This document shows positions 9,792-17,643 of a DNA stretch of 64,000 bases, in pieces. The DNA is from JBCCCJ01 sp039029315. Lineage in GTDB: Bacteria; Bacteroidota; Bacteroidia; J057. Made by a program: the position numbers and the translations under genes. The notes under the pieces were generated by a model. That model had not been told where the DNA came from and ran no database searches. It saw nothing but the letters and a program-made list of their open reading frames with translations. Each line of letters starts with the position of its first letter. Positions within the stretch are counted from its first letter, which is position 1. The stretch spans positions 51,427 through 115,426 of the forward strand of contig JBCCGK010000026.1 in the NCBI GenBank assembly GCA_039029315.1. Direction: 5' to 3'.

Positions 9792-9827
9792 ATGACGTCC
9801 CTGGGAGTCGCTAAGGCTAGTGGTCCA

Positions 9828-10739
9828 CTAATTCTCACATAGAAACCCAAACTCTTCTGTGTACAATAACTCATTGTTTTTTCCATAATACTCGGAGAAC
9901 AAGAGGTTTTCATATTCGTCATAGCGATGAATCTCATAGCCCTCAAAAGAAGTCGTCTGGTTCTCAAACCAGGTGTAAAAACTTAACTTTTGCTCCAACT
10001 TTCCATTCAAATACTCATACGTCTTTTGGTGATATAAACGGCCTAGATCATGTGGGAACCGTTTCTCTTCCTCCAATCTATTTTCTGCATCATACGTATA
10101 TTCCACTCGTACCTTATCCTGAGCGGTTTGGAATTTCTCAATAAACATTGTTGCGAGTTGACCATCAGCATTATACACATACCTCCACAGGGTAAGGGAA
10201 TCTGAAGTAATTTGATCCACCTCAAGCCTTTGTTGGATTTGTGCATCTGGTCGATAGGTATTCACAAATCTACTGCCCTTTGTTATCATCCCATCTGCTG
10301 AGAAATCAGTCCATCTAGTCCAGTTTCCCATTCTATCAAATTCAAGAACATTTAATTTCGCCTCACTTCCTTTAAAAGAAGTTACAGATTTAATCTGATC
10401 TCTGTCCCACCATGTTACCTCCTTCTTGCTAAATAGTTCATGAGTTGACAGGATGTGCCGATTAATTTGTTGAGTTAGCCCATCTGAATCGTAGACAAAT
10501 TCAAGATATTGGTTTGTGTAGGCCCGGTATCCTTCATAATTGATAAATAAGGTATCTGTTCCATGTCCTTCATACATAAATATAAACCTCCCTGACCTCA
10601 TGCTGTCTTGAAGGCTAATGTTGACATGGGTTGGTCTACAGGAGCTTTTTGATTCTGCTGGGGGAAGACTTTGTTCTTTACAAGCACACAGAATGAAGAT
10701 CAAAGTCACAAGAAATGGAATAAAGAAATAAGGTTTCAT
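9828..10739 (-). CDS. YD-repeat-like lipoprotein (copy 1 of a tandem pair)
   Basis: A 303-residue protein with a lipoprotein signal (MKPYFFIPFLVTLIFILCACKEQ, cysteine in LCAC). The body carries repeated Y-x-Y/D-x-x-G/N-x-L segments (FVYDSDGLTQQ, YVYNADGQLATMF, YTYDAENRLEEEKRF, HRYDEYENLLFSEYY) that resemble RHS/YD repeats. It is a clear paralogue of the neighbouring gene at 10935-11840: both share the order lipobox, N-x-x-GxGxDT-x-F-x-x-Y, WW-D/E, NxYxPDxxI, EYTYDxENRL-EE and a closing YE-SF-like end. It has its own promoter at 10792-10823. An envelope-anchored role is inferred; the substrate or partner is unknown. Confidence 0.75.
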   Translation of the reverse strand: MKPYFFIPFLVTLIFILCACKEQSLPPAESKSSCRPTHVNISLQDSMRSGRFIFMYEGHGTDTLFINYEGYRAYTNQYLEFVYDSDGLTQQINRHILSTHELFSKKEVTWWDRDQIKSVTSFKGSEAKLNVLEFDRMGNWTRWTDFSADGMITKGSRFVNTYRPDAQIQQRLEVDQITSDSLTLWRYVYNADGQLATMFIEKFQTAQDKVRVEYTYDAENRLEEEKRFPHDLGRLYHQKTYEYLNGKLEQKLSFYTWFENQTTSFEGYEIHRYDEYENLLFSEYYGKNNELLYTEEFGFLCEN

Positions 10740-10791
10740 GGTTGGTTGGAATTAAAGGTGAAAATGAATTTTTCCTAGTAAAAATAATAAG

Positions 10792-10823
10792 CAAACCTAA
10801 GAATGAAAAGCTCAGGCGTCAAA
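10792..10823 (-). promoter_or_regulatory. Promoter of the first YD-like lipoprotein
   Basis: On the minus strand TTTG (10820-10823) is followed after 20 nt by TAGGTTTG (10792-10799), an exact TAnnTTTG match. Transcription would begin near 10785, about 46 nt before the start codon at 10739. Confidence 0.7.
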
Positions 10824-10934
10824 TGACATGCAGTCCCTCCCATCAAATCTACGGCAAGCCCTGTTCACTGGGCCACCTGGCTTATCAGAGAAGAACATGG
10901 CAGATTTATTCATTTCAGAATCCCCGCCTGAACA

Positions 10935-11840
10935 TCATTCATCGCATTCATAAAAAGATTCGATGCGGTACAATTGCTCATGTGTATTCCCATGAAATGC
11001 CTCGGTTAACAAGGGGTTTTGGTATTGATCCTGTGTGTAGATGATATATCTTGACAGGACAAGCGTTGAATCCACATCAGGATAGATGTAGTTGATTCTT
11101 TTCTCTAACTCTCCTTGTATATATTCCGTTTGTTTTTTCTCCTGCAATCTTCCAGAGTCCTCAAATATTTTATTTTCCTCTATCAGCCTGTTTTCGGAAT
11201 CGTAGGTATACTCTGTTCTCAAGGATTGTTCATGAGGCAAGAACTGTTGTCTGGTTTCGGTTACCAACAACTTGTTCGCATCATAGACAAACAAACGAAT
11301 ATGCGCAGTATCATTCTTCAAGTGGTCAATTGCTGTGATTTGCTTGATACGACCATCTGGATGATACACATTGGTATACATGATCTGTTGTGCCAGAGTG
11401 GCTTGAGATCCGAAGGCCTGGAATCGAATGATATTTCCATGTGAATCATATTCTGACTCTGTTCTTTTTTGCCCGCTTTCGTCAAAATGGGAAATCAATT
11501 TTTCTTTTCCCTTCTCCCACCATTCCAATGTTGTGCGAATCAACAAGGAGGAAGTTGCAGTCTCATATCGATCAATTTGTCGGGTAAGTCCCTCATCATA
11601 GGTAAATACGTGATATTCATCTGCTTGTGAATGCTCCTCGACATAATCGACAAAGACTGTGTCAGCTCCATTTCCTTCTTTGGAATTGATTGTAATGTTT
11701 CCATATCCTTCAATTTTGGAAATGCTAACCACAGTTTTTTTACAAGGATTGGAAATCGTAGAAGGGGACAGCGGATCTTTGTTACAACTCAACAGATAAA
11801 TAGAGAAACTAACAATACAAATGGAAAAGAATGGTTTCAT
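10935..11840 (-). CDS. YD-repeat-like lipoprotein (copy 2 of a tandem pair)
   Basis: Starting at ATG 11840 (MKPFFSICIVSFSIYLLSCNKD) gives 301 residues with a good lipobox LLSC; the frame continues upstream to 11909 but that extension would bury the signal peptide and overlap the promoter. Body segments VFTYDEGLTRQI, FVYDANKLLVTE and YTYDSENRLIEENKIF are YD-like and align with those of the gene at 9828-10739, including the WW-E/D, NVYHPDGRIKQ and final CDE/CEN positions. The two genes are a tandem duplication, same strand, 195 nt apart, each with its own promoter. Function unknown; outer-membrane or periplasmic attachment is inferred from the lipobox. Confidence 0.75.
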   Translation of the reverse strand: MKPFFSICIVSFSIYLLSCNKDPLSPSTISNPCKKTVVSISKIEGYGNITINSKEGNGADTVFVDYVEEHSQADEYHVFTYDEGLTRQIDRYETATSSLLIRTTLEWWEKGKEKLISHFDESGQKRTESEYDSHGNIIRFQAFGSQATLAQQIMYTNVYHPDGRIKQITAIDHLKNDTAHIRLFVYDANKLLVTETRQQFLPHEQSLRTEYTYDSENRLIEENKIFEDSGRLQEKKQTEYIQGELEKRINYIYPDVDSTLVLSRYIIYTQDQYQNPLLTEAFHGNTHEQLYRIESFYECDE

Positions 11841-11881
11841 GATGGCTAATTGATAAGGTGAATGAAAAGGAATCACTGACC

Positions 11882-11911
11882 AAAATGTAAGATTTTCAAT
11901 GGCAATCACAA
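11882..11911 (-). promoter_or_regulatory. Promoter of the second YD-like lipoprotein
   Basis: Minus-strand TTG (11909-11911) is followed after 19 nt by TACATTTT(G) at 11882-11889, seven of eight positions of the TAnnTTTG consensus. It supports the start at 11840 with a leader of about 35 nt. Confidence 0.6.
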
Positions 11912-12148
11912 TGAAAAATCAGGCGAGCTCTCATTGACATTGACCTTCATCCAGGCATTTACTCTCAATAATATAAGAGTAATGGCAGGAAACACCATAT
12001 ATGTCCCTATTTTTTGAGATTGCCCTACTCCGCTTGTCATTCATTCCCATATCCTTGGGGTGAACAAATGAAGGCTTGTTGATCAAGAAGAGAATGCTTC
12101 CATCAGTCTACAGAACATCTGCTACCATGAATGATTCCTTGCATTGAA

Positions 12149-12844
12149 TTACCTCACAAATTTCTGAATAAATCTGTCTTTGTACGCTCTTCCAATCGGA
12201 ACCACCACCTCCTTCGCCAAATACACTTGATTGCCCGAGATCTTCTCAATTTTGTTGCTGTGGATCACATAGGATTTATGGACCCGTACGAACTGATCGT
12301 TTCCCAGATTCTCTTCCCAATACCGCAGGGATTCCGAAGACAGATATTTCTTACCAGGAATGCAGATTTCTGTATAGTCCGCATCCGATTTGATATACAG
12401 AATGTCATCAATTCTGACCTTGATGTGTTCGTAGCCGGATTTGATGAATATTTCCTTTCTTGGTGTGGATTCCTCAAGCTGTAGGGAGGAGGAGGAATTC
12501 CTCCGGGGGATTTTTCCTATTGCCTTGACAAATCGCTGAAAAGAGAAGGGCTTCAGGAGATAATCGACTACATCAAACTCATAACTCTCCAAGGCATAGT
12601 CCGGAAAGGCTGTCGTTAAAATCACATGTGGCGGGTCTGAGACCGTCTTCAAAAAATCTATGCCAGACAACTTGGGCAAATGAATATCCAGGAACATAAG
12701 ATCCACTGATTCTGTCTTCAAGTATCCCATGGCCTGAATTGCATCTGAGAAGGTAGCCTTCAGCGTCAGATACTCAATGTCCTCGATATATTTTTTCAAT
12801 ATCCGCTGTGCAGGTGGTTGGTCTTCGATGATGATACAGTTCAT
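12149..12844 (-). CDS. LytTR response regulator
   Basis: A 231-residue protein with an intact receiver domain (acidic pair E7/D8, phosphoacceptor D53 in LMFLDIHLPKLSG, conserved lysine in LLKPFSF) and a LytTR DNA-binding domain (about 130-231; FVRVHKSYVIHSNKIEKI, VPIGRAYKDRF). It overlaps the upstream histidine kinase gene by 4 nt (ATGA), so translation is coupled. It is the effector of the kinase at 12841-13872. The most obvious candidate target is the divergent intergenic region 13873-14080, which contains repeated GTTGATC sites ahead of a TonB-dependent receptor. Confidence 0.95.
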   Translation of the reverse strand: MNCIIIEDQPPAQRILKKYIEDIEYLTLKATFSDAIQAMGYLKTESVDLMFLDIHLPKLSGIDFLKTVSDPPHVILTTAFPDYALESYEFDVVDYLLKPFSFQRFVKAIGKIPRRNSSSSLQLEESTPRKEIFIKSGYEHIKVRIDDILYIKSDADYTEICIPGKKYLSSESLRYWEENLGNDQFVRVHKSYVIHSNKIEKISGNQVYLAKEVVVPIGRAYKDRFIQKFVR

Positions 12845-13872
12845 GCTGAATATTCCTTGCTCAACTCCATGGACAAATGCACCTCATAGCGATTCTCTTT
12901 TTCATGAATATCCAATTGATGCGCTTGTGGATACAGGAGATTGAGGCGCTTAACGACATTGGCCAATCCTATTCCATGGGGAAGATTGTCTGTATTTGTT
13001 AGGGGAAAATAGCTGTTTTTGCAGAAAAAATTCAACTGCCCATCCGTAGACACCTCTATTCGGATATCAATCTCAATATCTTCTGTCTGGCTGGATTGGC
13101 TGTGCTTGAAGGCATTCTCAATAAAGACAAGCAGAATCAATGGCGCAATCTGATAGCCAGAGGGGATGTTGTCTGCCTGAAAATGGACTTGTCCTCTTTC
13201 TTCAATCTGCAATTGATTGAGGCGAGTGAAGTTCTCCAACTGCTCCAATTCTTTGCTCAAAGGCACAAATTTCTCCTTGCATTCATACAGCATATACCGA
13301 AGCACAGAACTTAGCTCAAGAATAATGGCAGGCGTTTTGGGCGAATTCTCAATGGAATAGGAATAGAGATTGTTCAGATTATTGAATAGAAAATGAGGAT
13401 TGATCTGGGAGGTCAAAAACTGCAATTCACTTTCCTTAATAGCTGCTTTGAGTTGATCAACTTCTCTCTGCTTGCCTAAAGCATCCCAGGCAAATTTAAC
13501 CCCTGATAGGATCACAATCACTGGCAGGATTTCCAACAGAGTAAAGAATAAACCAGGGAAACTTTGTCCCTTGGTGTCTGGAAAATAGATTTTTTCAAGA
13601 ATCAATTCTTCTACCAGGATCACGCCCCCTATAACCAGAATGGAATAACATAAAAACTGTAGCTGAAGTTTTTGATAATAAAAGCGCGGAAGCAACAAAT
13701 AATTGATAATAAAGGCTGCCAGGGCATAATTGAGGAAAAAGACATAGTGGAAGGTATGAATATGGGGATTGTCTTTGTCAAATGAATAAAAAAGAAAGAC
13801 CAATATATGCAGGGCGAATTGGAACAATAGTTCCCGGTAAGCATGCAAAATCGATTTTATGGATGTTGCCAT
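12841..13872 (-). CDS. LytS-type membrane sensor histidine kinase
   Basis: A 343-residue protein with four predicted membrane segments (about 12-31, 41-64, 71-92, 106-126), a short coiled linker, then the His_kinase core with phosphoacceptor H160 in TSQINPHFLFNNLNNLYS. The ATPase region carries PLILLVFIENAFKHS (N box) and LPHGIGLANVVKRL (G box). There is no recognisable ligand-binding domain apart from the membrane segments. The start ATG overlaps nothing upstream; a near-consensus TAGGTTTG ends only 5 nt before it. The downstream LytTR gene overlaps by 4 nt, forming a kinase-regulator operon divergent from the TonB receptor. Confidence 0.93.
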   Translation of the reverse strand: MATSIKSILHAYRELLFQFALHILVFLFYSFDKDNPHIHTFHYVFFLNYALAAFIINYLLLPRFYYQKLQLQFLCYSILVIGGVILVEELILEKIYFPDTKGQSFPGLFFTLLEILPVIVILSGVKFAWDALGKQREVDQLKAAIKESELQFLTSQINPHFLFNNLNNLYSYSIENSPKTPAIILELSSVLRYMLYECKEKFVPLSKELEQLENFTRLNQLQIEERGQVHFQADNIPSGYQIAPLILLVFIENAFKHSQSSQTEDIEIDIRIEVSTDGQLNFFCKNSYFPLTNTDNLPHGIGLANVVKRLNLLYPQAHQLDIHEKENRYEVHLSMELSKEYSA

Positions 13873-13876
13873 GAAT

Positions 13877-13884
13877 CAAACCTA
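13877..13884 (-). promoter_or_regulatory. Possible -7 element of the kinase operon
   Basis: Minus-strand TAGGTTTG matches TAnnTTTG exactly, but no TTG lies at the right distance upstream (only TTCT-like sequence). If used, transcription would start at or within a base or two of the kinase ATG at 13872, giving a leaderless mRNA. Confidence 0.4.
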
Positions 13885-13914
13885 GACTTTTTGGCAGCAA
13901 TCAGAAAGAATAAT

Positions 13915-13966
13915 CTGATCAACAACTCATTTCTTCTGATCAACGACATCCTCCTTGTCGTTGATC
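13915..13966. promoter_or_regulatory. Repeated GTTGATC sites, candidate LytTR binding region
   Basis: CTGATCAAC occurs at 13915-13923 and again at 13936-13944, with exactly 12 bases between, the 9-bp direct-repeat layout described for LytTR regulators. The second copy is also the left arm of a perfect 11-bp inverted repeat (GATCAACGACA 13938-13948, 7-nt loop, TGTCGTTGATC 13956-13966). Read on the other strand the core is GTTGAT, agreeing with the GTT part of the LytTR consensus. The sites lie between the LytTR kinase operon and the TonB receptor promoter at 13996. Confidence 0.55.
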
Positions 13967-13995
13967 GGCTATTTTGTGCTGTTCAAAGAAAGAAT

Positions 13996-14026
13996 TTTGC
14001 ATCCACCAGAGGTGTGCTCACATTTG
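13996..14026 (+). promoter_or_regulatory. Promoter of the TonB-dependent receptor gene
   Basis: TTTG (13996-13999) followed after 19 nt by CACATTTG (14019-14026), seven of eight positions of TAnnTTTG. Transcription would begin near 14033, about 48 nt before the preferred ATG at 14081 and 30 nt downstream of the repeated GTTGATC block's end plus the -33 element. Confidence 0.6.
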
Positions 14027-14080
14027 TGCTGAACATTGGTCTCTTTGAGTATATGTCGAATCAGAAAATTATTCTTACAC

Positions 14081-16462
14081 ATGAGAATCACCCATATTTT
14101 TTTCTTCCTCATTTTCGCATTGATCACTTCTTTCCCTCTCACCTACGCGCAGAATGGCCAAATAACAGTCAGTGGCAAGGTTGTCGAAAATCAACGACAA
14201 CAGCCCATCGAATTTGCCACTGTGATGCTCATAGATCCAGCGACACAAAAAGCGATAGCCGGGACAACCACTGATGACAAAGGAAGATTCAGAACGTTGG
14301 TAGGAACATCTAACTTCTCCGTAAAGGTTAGCTTCCTGGGCTTTGAGCAATTGATCATAGAGAAGGTCGAGCCCGAACAAGGCAAAGTCAATCTGGGAAC
14401 GATCGCCCTCAAGGAGGAGGTTAAGACGCTGGATGAAGTGGTGATTGGAGGAGAAAAATCTGTAACAGAATTCAAACTGGACAAACGCGTCTTTCACGTC
14501 GGCAAGGACTTGAGCAGTACAGGTGCCAGCGCCCTGGAAGTTCTGAACAATGTTCCCTCCGTCAATGTGAACATCGAAGGGGTCATCAGTCTCAGAGGGA
14601 GTTCTGGGGTTCAAGTCCTGATCAATGGGAAGCCCTCTGTCCTGGCCAGTGAAGAAGGCAATGCCCTGGGAACTATCACGGCAGATATGATCGAAAAGGT
14701 AGAAGTAATTACCAATCCTTCTGCCAAATACGAAGCAGAAGGCACCTCGGGCATTATCAACATTGTTCTCAAAAAAGAGGAGAAGAAAGGCATCAATGGA
14801 TCCGTGACCCTCAATGTAGGATATCCCAACAACCACAGTCTTGGGTTGAGTCTGAACCGCCGTACGGAGAAGTTCAATTTGTTTACACAGGTAGGTGTCG
14901 GACACAGAACCTTTCCAGAAGTAAGCGAAACCACCAACCAAAACCTCGAAACCAATACCACCATTGACAGCGAAGGCAGCAGCGAAAAGAACGAGACCTT
15001 CTATAACCTGATTCTGGGAACTGATTATCACATCAACAAATACAATGTCCTTTCCCTGACCGGGCATTTTGCACTGGAAAAGGAAAGCGAATTCTCTGAT
15101 ACTGATTTTGGGATCGTAGACGATTCAGGCGCACAAACATCGGCCTGGAATCGAACTGAATCTACCAGAGCACTCAACCCCAAATATCAGTATGAGCTGC
15201 AATACAAAAAGGATTTTGCCGATCATAAGGAGCATCACCTATTGTTCAGCGCCTTGGGGAATTTCTTTGGCAAGGATCAATCTTCAGAATTTTCCAATGT
15301 TGCCATTTCTGGCAAAACACCTTTCGGCGATCAACAATCCAGGAACGACTTCAAGGAAGCGCGATATACCTTCAAACTGGATTACACCAAGCCCTTTTCA
15401 GAAGAGTGGAGCATGGAGACAGGCGCCCAATACGTTCTATCAGATGTCAGCAATGACTATGAAGTCAAAGAATGGATCAATGAAGCCTGGGTCCAAGATG
15501 AAGGACTTACCAATCTGTTCCAATATAGCCAGAAGGTTCTCGGAGCTTATGGAACAGGCGCATATGAAGGGAAAAAATGGGGAATCAAATTGGGCCTACG
15601 ATTGGAAAACACAGATCTATCTACCTTACTTGCACAAACCAATGAGTCCAATCAGCAAAATTTCAGCAATCTCTTTCCAAGTGGCCACTCCTCCTACAAA
15701 TTCAGCGATCAATTCTCCTTGCAGGCTGGTTATTCGAGAAGAATTCGCAGACCCAGAATGTGGGATTTGAATCCGTTTTTCAATGTAAGAAACAACTTCA
15801 GTATCCGCACAGGAAACCCTGAATTGCAACCAGAATTTACTGATTCCTATGAAATCAACAGCATTTGGCTGTTGGAACAGATATCCATGAATTTCGGCCT
15901 GTTTCATCGATATACCACCGATGTTGTGGAGCGCATTTCTATCTTTGAGAATGACATCAATACAGTCAAACCCTTCAACATTGGGACCAATCGAGCCACT
16001 GGGCTAGAATTCAATGCCAAGATCAGTCCAGCAAAGTGGCTATCCATCAATGGAGACGCCAACTATCTCTATTTCAATCGACAAGGATCTTTGAACAATC
16101 AGAATTTTGATTTTACTGGTGATCAATGGTCTGGAAAAGTGACATCCAAATTCAAGCTTCCTGCCAAATTGGATGTGGAAGTTAGCGGTCATTATCAATC
16201 CCGGCTCAAGACTGTTCAGGGTGAAGTCTCAGGCATCCTTTTTGCCAATCTCGGGGTCCGGAAGAAAATCATGAACGGAAAAGGCGTGTTCAACCTGAGT
16301 GTCAGAGATGTTTTCGCTTCTCGCATTCGGGAGACAACGACCTTCCAGCCAGGATTTTACTTATACCGAAGAAGTTTGAGAGGGCGATTTGTCACCCTTG
16401 GCTTTAGCTATGGTTTCGGCAAGGGAGAAGCCATGGAGTTTTCTGGACAAAAGCGACGCTGA
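14081..16462 (+). CDS. TonB-dependent receptor-like outer membrane protein (OMP_b-brl_3 type)
   Basis: Starting at ATG 14081 gives 793 residues with signal peptide MRITHIFFFLIFALITSFPL. Domains in order: carboxypeptidase-D regulatory-like beta-sandwich (about 28-110; GKVVENQRQQPIEFATVML), plug domain (about 120-245; GASALEVLNNVPSVNVN, GSSGVQVLINGKPS, EKVEVITNPSAKYEAEGTSG), then a beta-barrel to the C-terminus. This is the outer membrane beta-barrel family commonly found next to LytTR systems in Bacteroidota. The ligand is unknown. The gene is divergent from the LytS/LytTR operon and a strong hairpin follows its stop. Regulation by the neighbouring two-component pair is inferred from the repeated sites in between. 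Confidence 0.9.
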   Translation: MRITHIFFFLIFALITSFPLTYAQNGQITVSGKVVENQRQQPIEFATVMLIDPATQKAIAGTTTDDKGRFRTLVGTSNFSVKVSFLGFEQLIIEKVEPEQGKVNLGTIALKEEVKTLDEVVIGGEKSVTEFKLDKRVFHVGKDLSSTGASALEVLNNVPSVNVNIEGVISLRGSSGVQVLINGKPSVLASEEGNALGTITADMIEKVEVITNPSAKYEAEGTSGIINIVLKKEEKKGINGSVTLNVGYPNNHSLGLSLNRRTEKFNLFTQVGVGHRTFPEVSETTNQNLETNTTIDSEGSSEKNETFYNLILGTDYHINKYNVLSLTGHFALEKESEFSDTDFGIVDDSGAQTSAWNRTESTRALNPKYQYELQYKKDFADHKEHHLLFSALGNFFGKDQSSEFSNVAISGKTPFGDQQSRNDFKEARYTFKLDYTKPFSEEWSMETGAQYVLSDVSNDYEVKEWINEAWVQDEGLTNLFQYSQKVLGAYGTGAYEGKKWGIKLGLRLENTDLSTLLAQTNESNQQNFSNLFPSGHSSYKFSDQFSLQAGYSRRIRRPRMWDLNPFFNVRNNFSIRTGNPELQPEFTDSYEINSIWLLEQISMNFGLFHRYTTDVVERISIFENDINTVKPFNIGTNRATGLEFNAKISPAKWLSINGDANYLYFNRQGSLNNQNFDFTGDQWSGKVTSKFKLPAKLDVEVSGHYQSRLKTVQGEVSGILFANLGVRKKIMNGKGVFNLSVRDVFASRIRETTTFQPGFYLYRRSLRGRFVTLGFSYGFGKGEAMEFSGQKRR

Positions 16463-16481
16463 CCCCATAGAGGGAATAAGG

Positions 16482-16513
16482 AAGGGCAAGGAGCAGGGCT
16501 GCTCCTTGCCCTT
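16482..16513 (+). terminator. Hairpin terminator after the TonB receptor
   Basis: A perfect 15-bp inverted repeat, AAGGGCAAGGAGCAG (16482-16496), with a 2-base centre and its complement at 16499-16513, lies 19 nt after the stop. It is followed by a broken T-rich stretch (CTTGCTTTTCC). Confidence 0.8.
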
Positions 16514-16536
16514 CTTGCTTTTCCGACCGCCTACTC

Positions 16537-17418
16537 ATGGTCTTCACCCTCAAAAGTCATTTCCTTATGAGGGGGCCATGCAACTTCTTGAGGGGAAATT
16601 TCCTCTATCAAGCAGAAGATCCCTTATCCGTGCAAGAACGTCAGCAAACCCAATTCAAGATATTTGAGCATTTTGATCAAACCGAACTGCTCGAAGCCCA
16701 TCACTATCAGCAGGATTTTCCTGTTCATTTTCATGATCGGATATGTATTACGCTGGTGACCGAAGGATATGAATGCACAGAAGTTGATGGACAACGCTTT
16801 ATGGCTCCTCTTGGTTCGATATCGCTGACACATGCCGATGAAGCCCATGCCAATCCCAACCTCAATGAGCAGGCCTATTCCTTTCTGACATTTTATGTAA
16901 GCCCGGATGTCATTCGACATATTTCCTCTTTGAAGAGGTTTCGCTTCAAGTCTCGGGTGGTGCAAGATCCCACACTATTTGAGATGTTCTACCAAATGGC
17001 AAAGCTTCCTGATGTTGGAGAACAAGCCTTCATACAGGCGATCGACTACCTCGCAGAAGAATACATTGGTCCAGAACAAGCCAATCAGGATTTTTCTATC
17101 CCACAGTGGAATTTGCCGGAGGTACTTGCCTATATACAGGAAAAGATGGATGACAGAATCCGGCTGGAGCAGTTGGCGCTGATTGCAGATTGCAGCTCCT
17201 ACCAGTTTATCCGCTGGTTCAAAAAAGCCAAGGGCATTACACCAGGTCAATATATCACCATCAAGCGGGTGGAAGCGGCCAAACGTCTACTGAAAGGGGG
17301 AAATACTGCCGTTGATGCCGCCCTATCCGTTGGTTTTTATGATCAAAGTCATTTTACACATGCCTTTCGCAAGCTTTGTGGTCTGACACCTTCGGCCTAC
17401 CGCAAACAGATGTCTTGA
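16537..17418 (+). CDS. AraC-family transcription regulator
   Basis: A 293-residue protein. Residues about 30-140 form a cupin-like sensing domain (HHYQQDFPVHFHDRICITLV, HADEAHANPN). The C-terminal 100 residues hold two helix-turn-helix motifs of the AraC type (LEQLALIADCSSYQFIRWFKK, PGQYITIKRVEAAKRLL, AVDAALSVGFYDQSHFTHAFR, GLTPSAYRKQ). It should be a cytoplasmic regulator responding to a small molecule. The start at 16537 could also be 16567 (MRGPCNF). It stands alone between a terminator and the S41 peptidase gene. The target is unknown. Confidence 0.92.
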   Translation: MVFTLKSHFLMRGPCNFLRGNFLYQAEDPLSVQERQQTQFKIFEHFDQTELLEAHHYQQDFPVHFHDRICITLVTEGYECTEVDGQRFMAPLGSISLTHADEAHANPNLNEQAYSFLTFYVSPDVIRHISSLKRFRFKSRVVQDPTLFEMFYQMAKLPDVGEQAFIQAIDYLAEEYIGPEQANQDFSIPQWNLPEVLAYIQEKMDDRIRLEQLALIADCSSYQFIRWFKKAKGITPGQYITIKRVEAAKRLLKGGNTAVDAALSVGFYDQSHFTHAFRKLCGLTPSAYRKQMS

Positions 17419-17606
17419 GTGAAAACAAGGGCTGTTCCGAATAGAGATACGCAAATCAATTCTCCTCCAATCCTCAGAGATGAGGACAGTCGCTATTGGA
17501 CTTACAATGAATGGCATCAAACAACATCTCATCGACAGTGATATTGAATTTTGTCAGTCGTTTTTCCAACTGCAATATTTTACAAGACTCCTTTTTCACA
17601 GATCTC

Positions 17607-17614
17607 TACATTTG
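17607..17614 (+). promoter_or_regulatory. Likely -7 element of the S41 peptidase gene
   Basis: TACATTTG matches TAnnTTTG exactly, 30 nt before the ATG at 17644. No TTG is present at the usual distance, so the -33 part is weak. Confidence 0.4.
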
Positions 17615-17643
17615 TTGACATAATGACAACAAACCCATCACAT

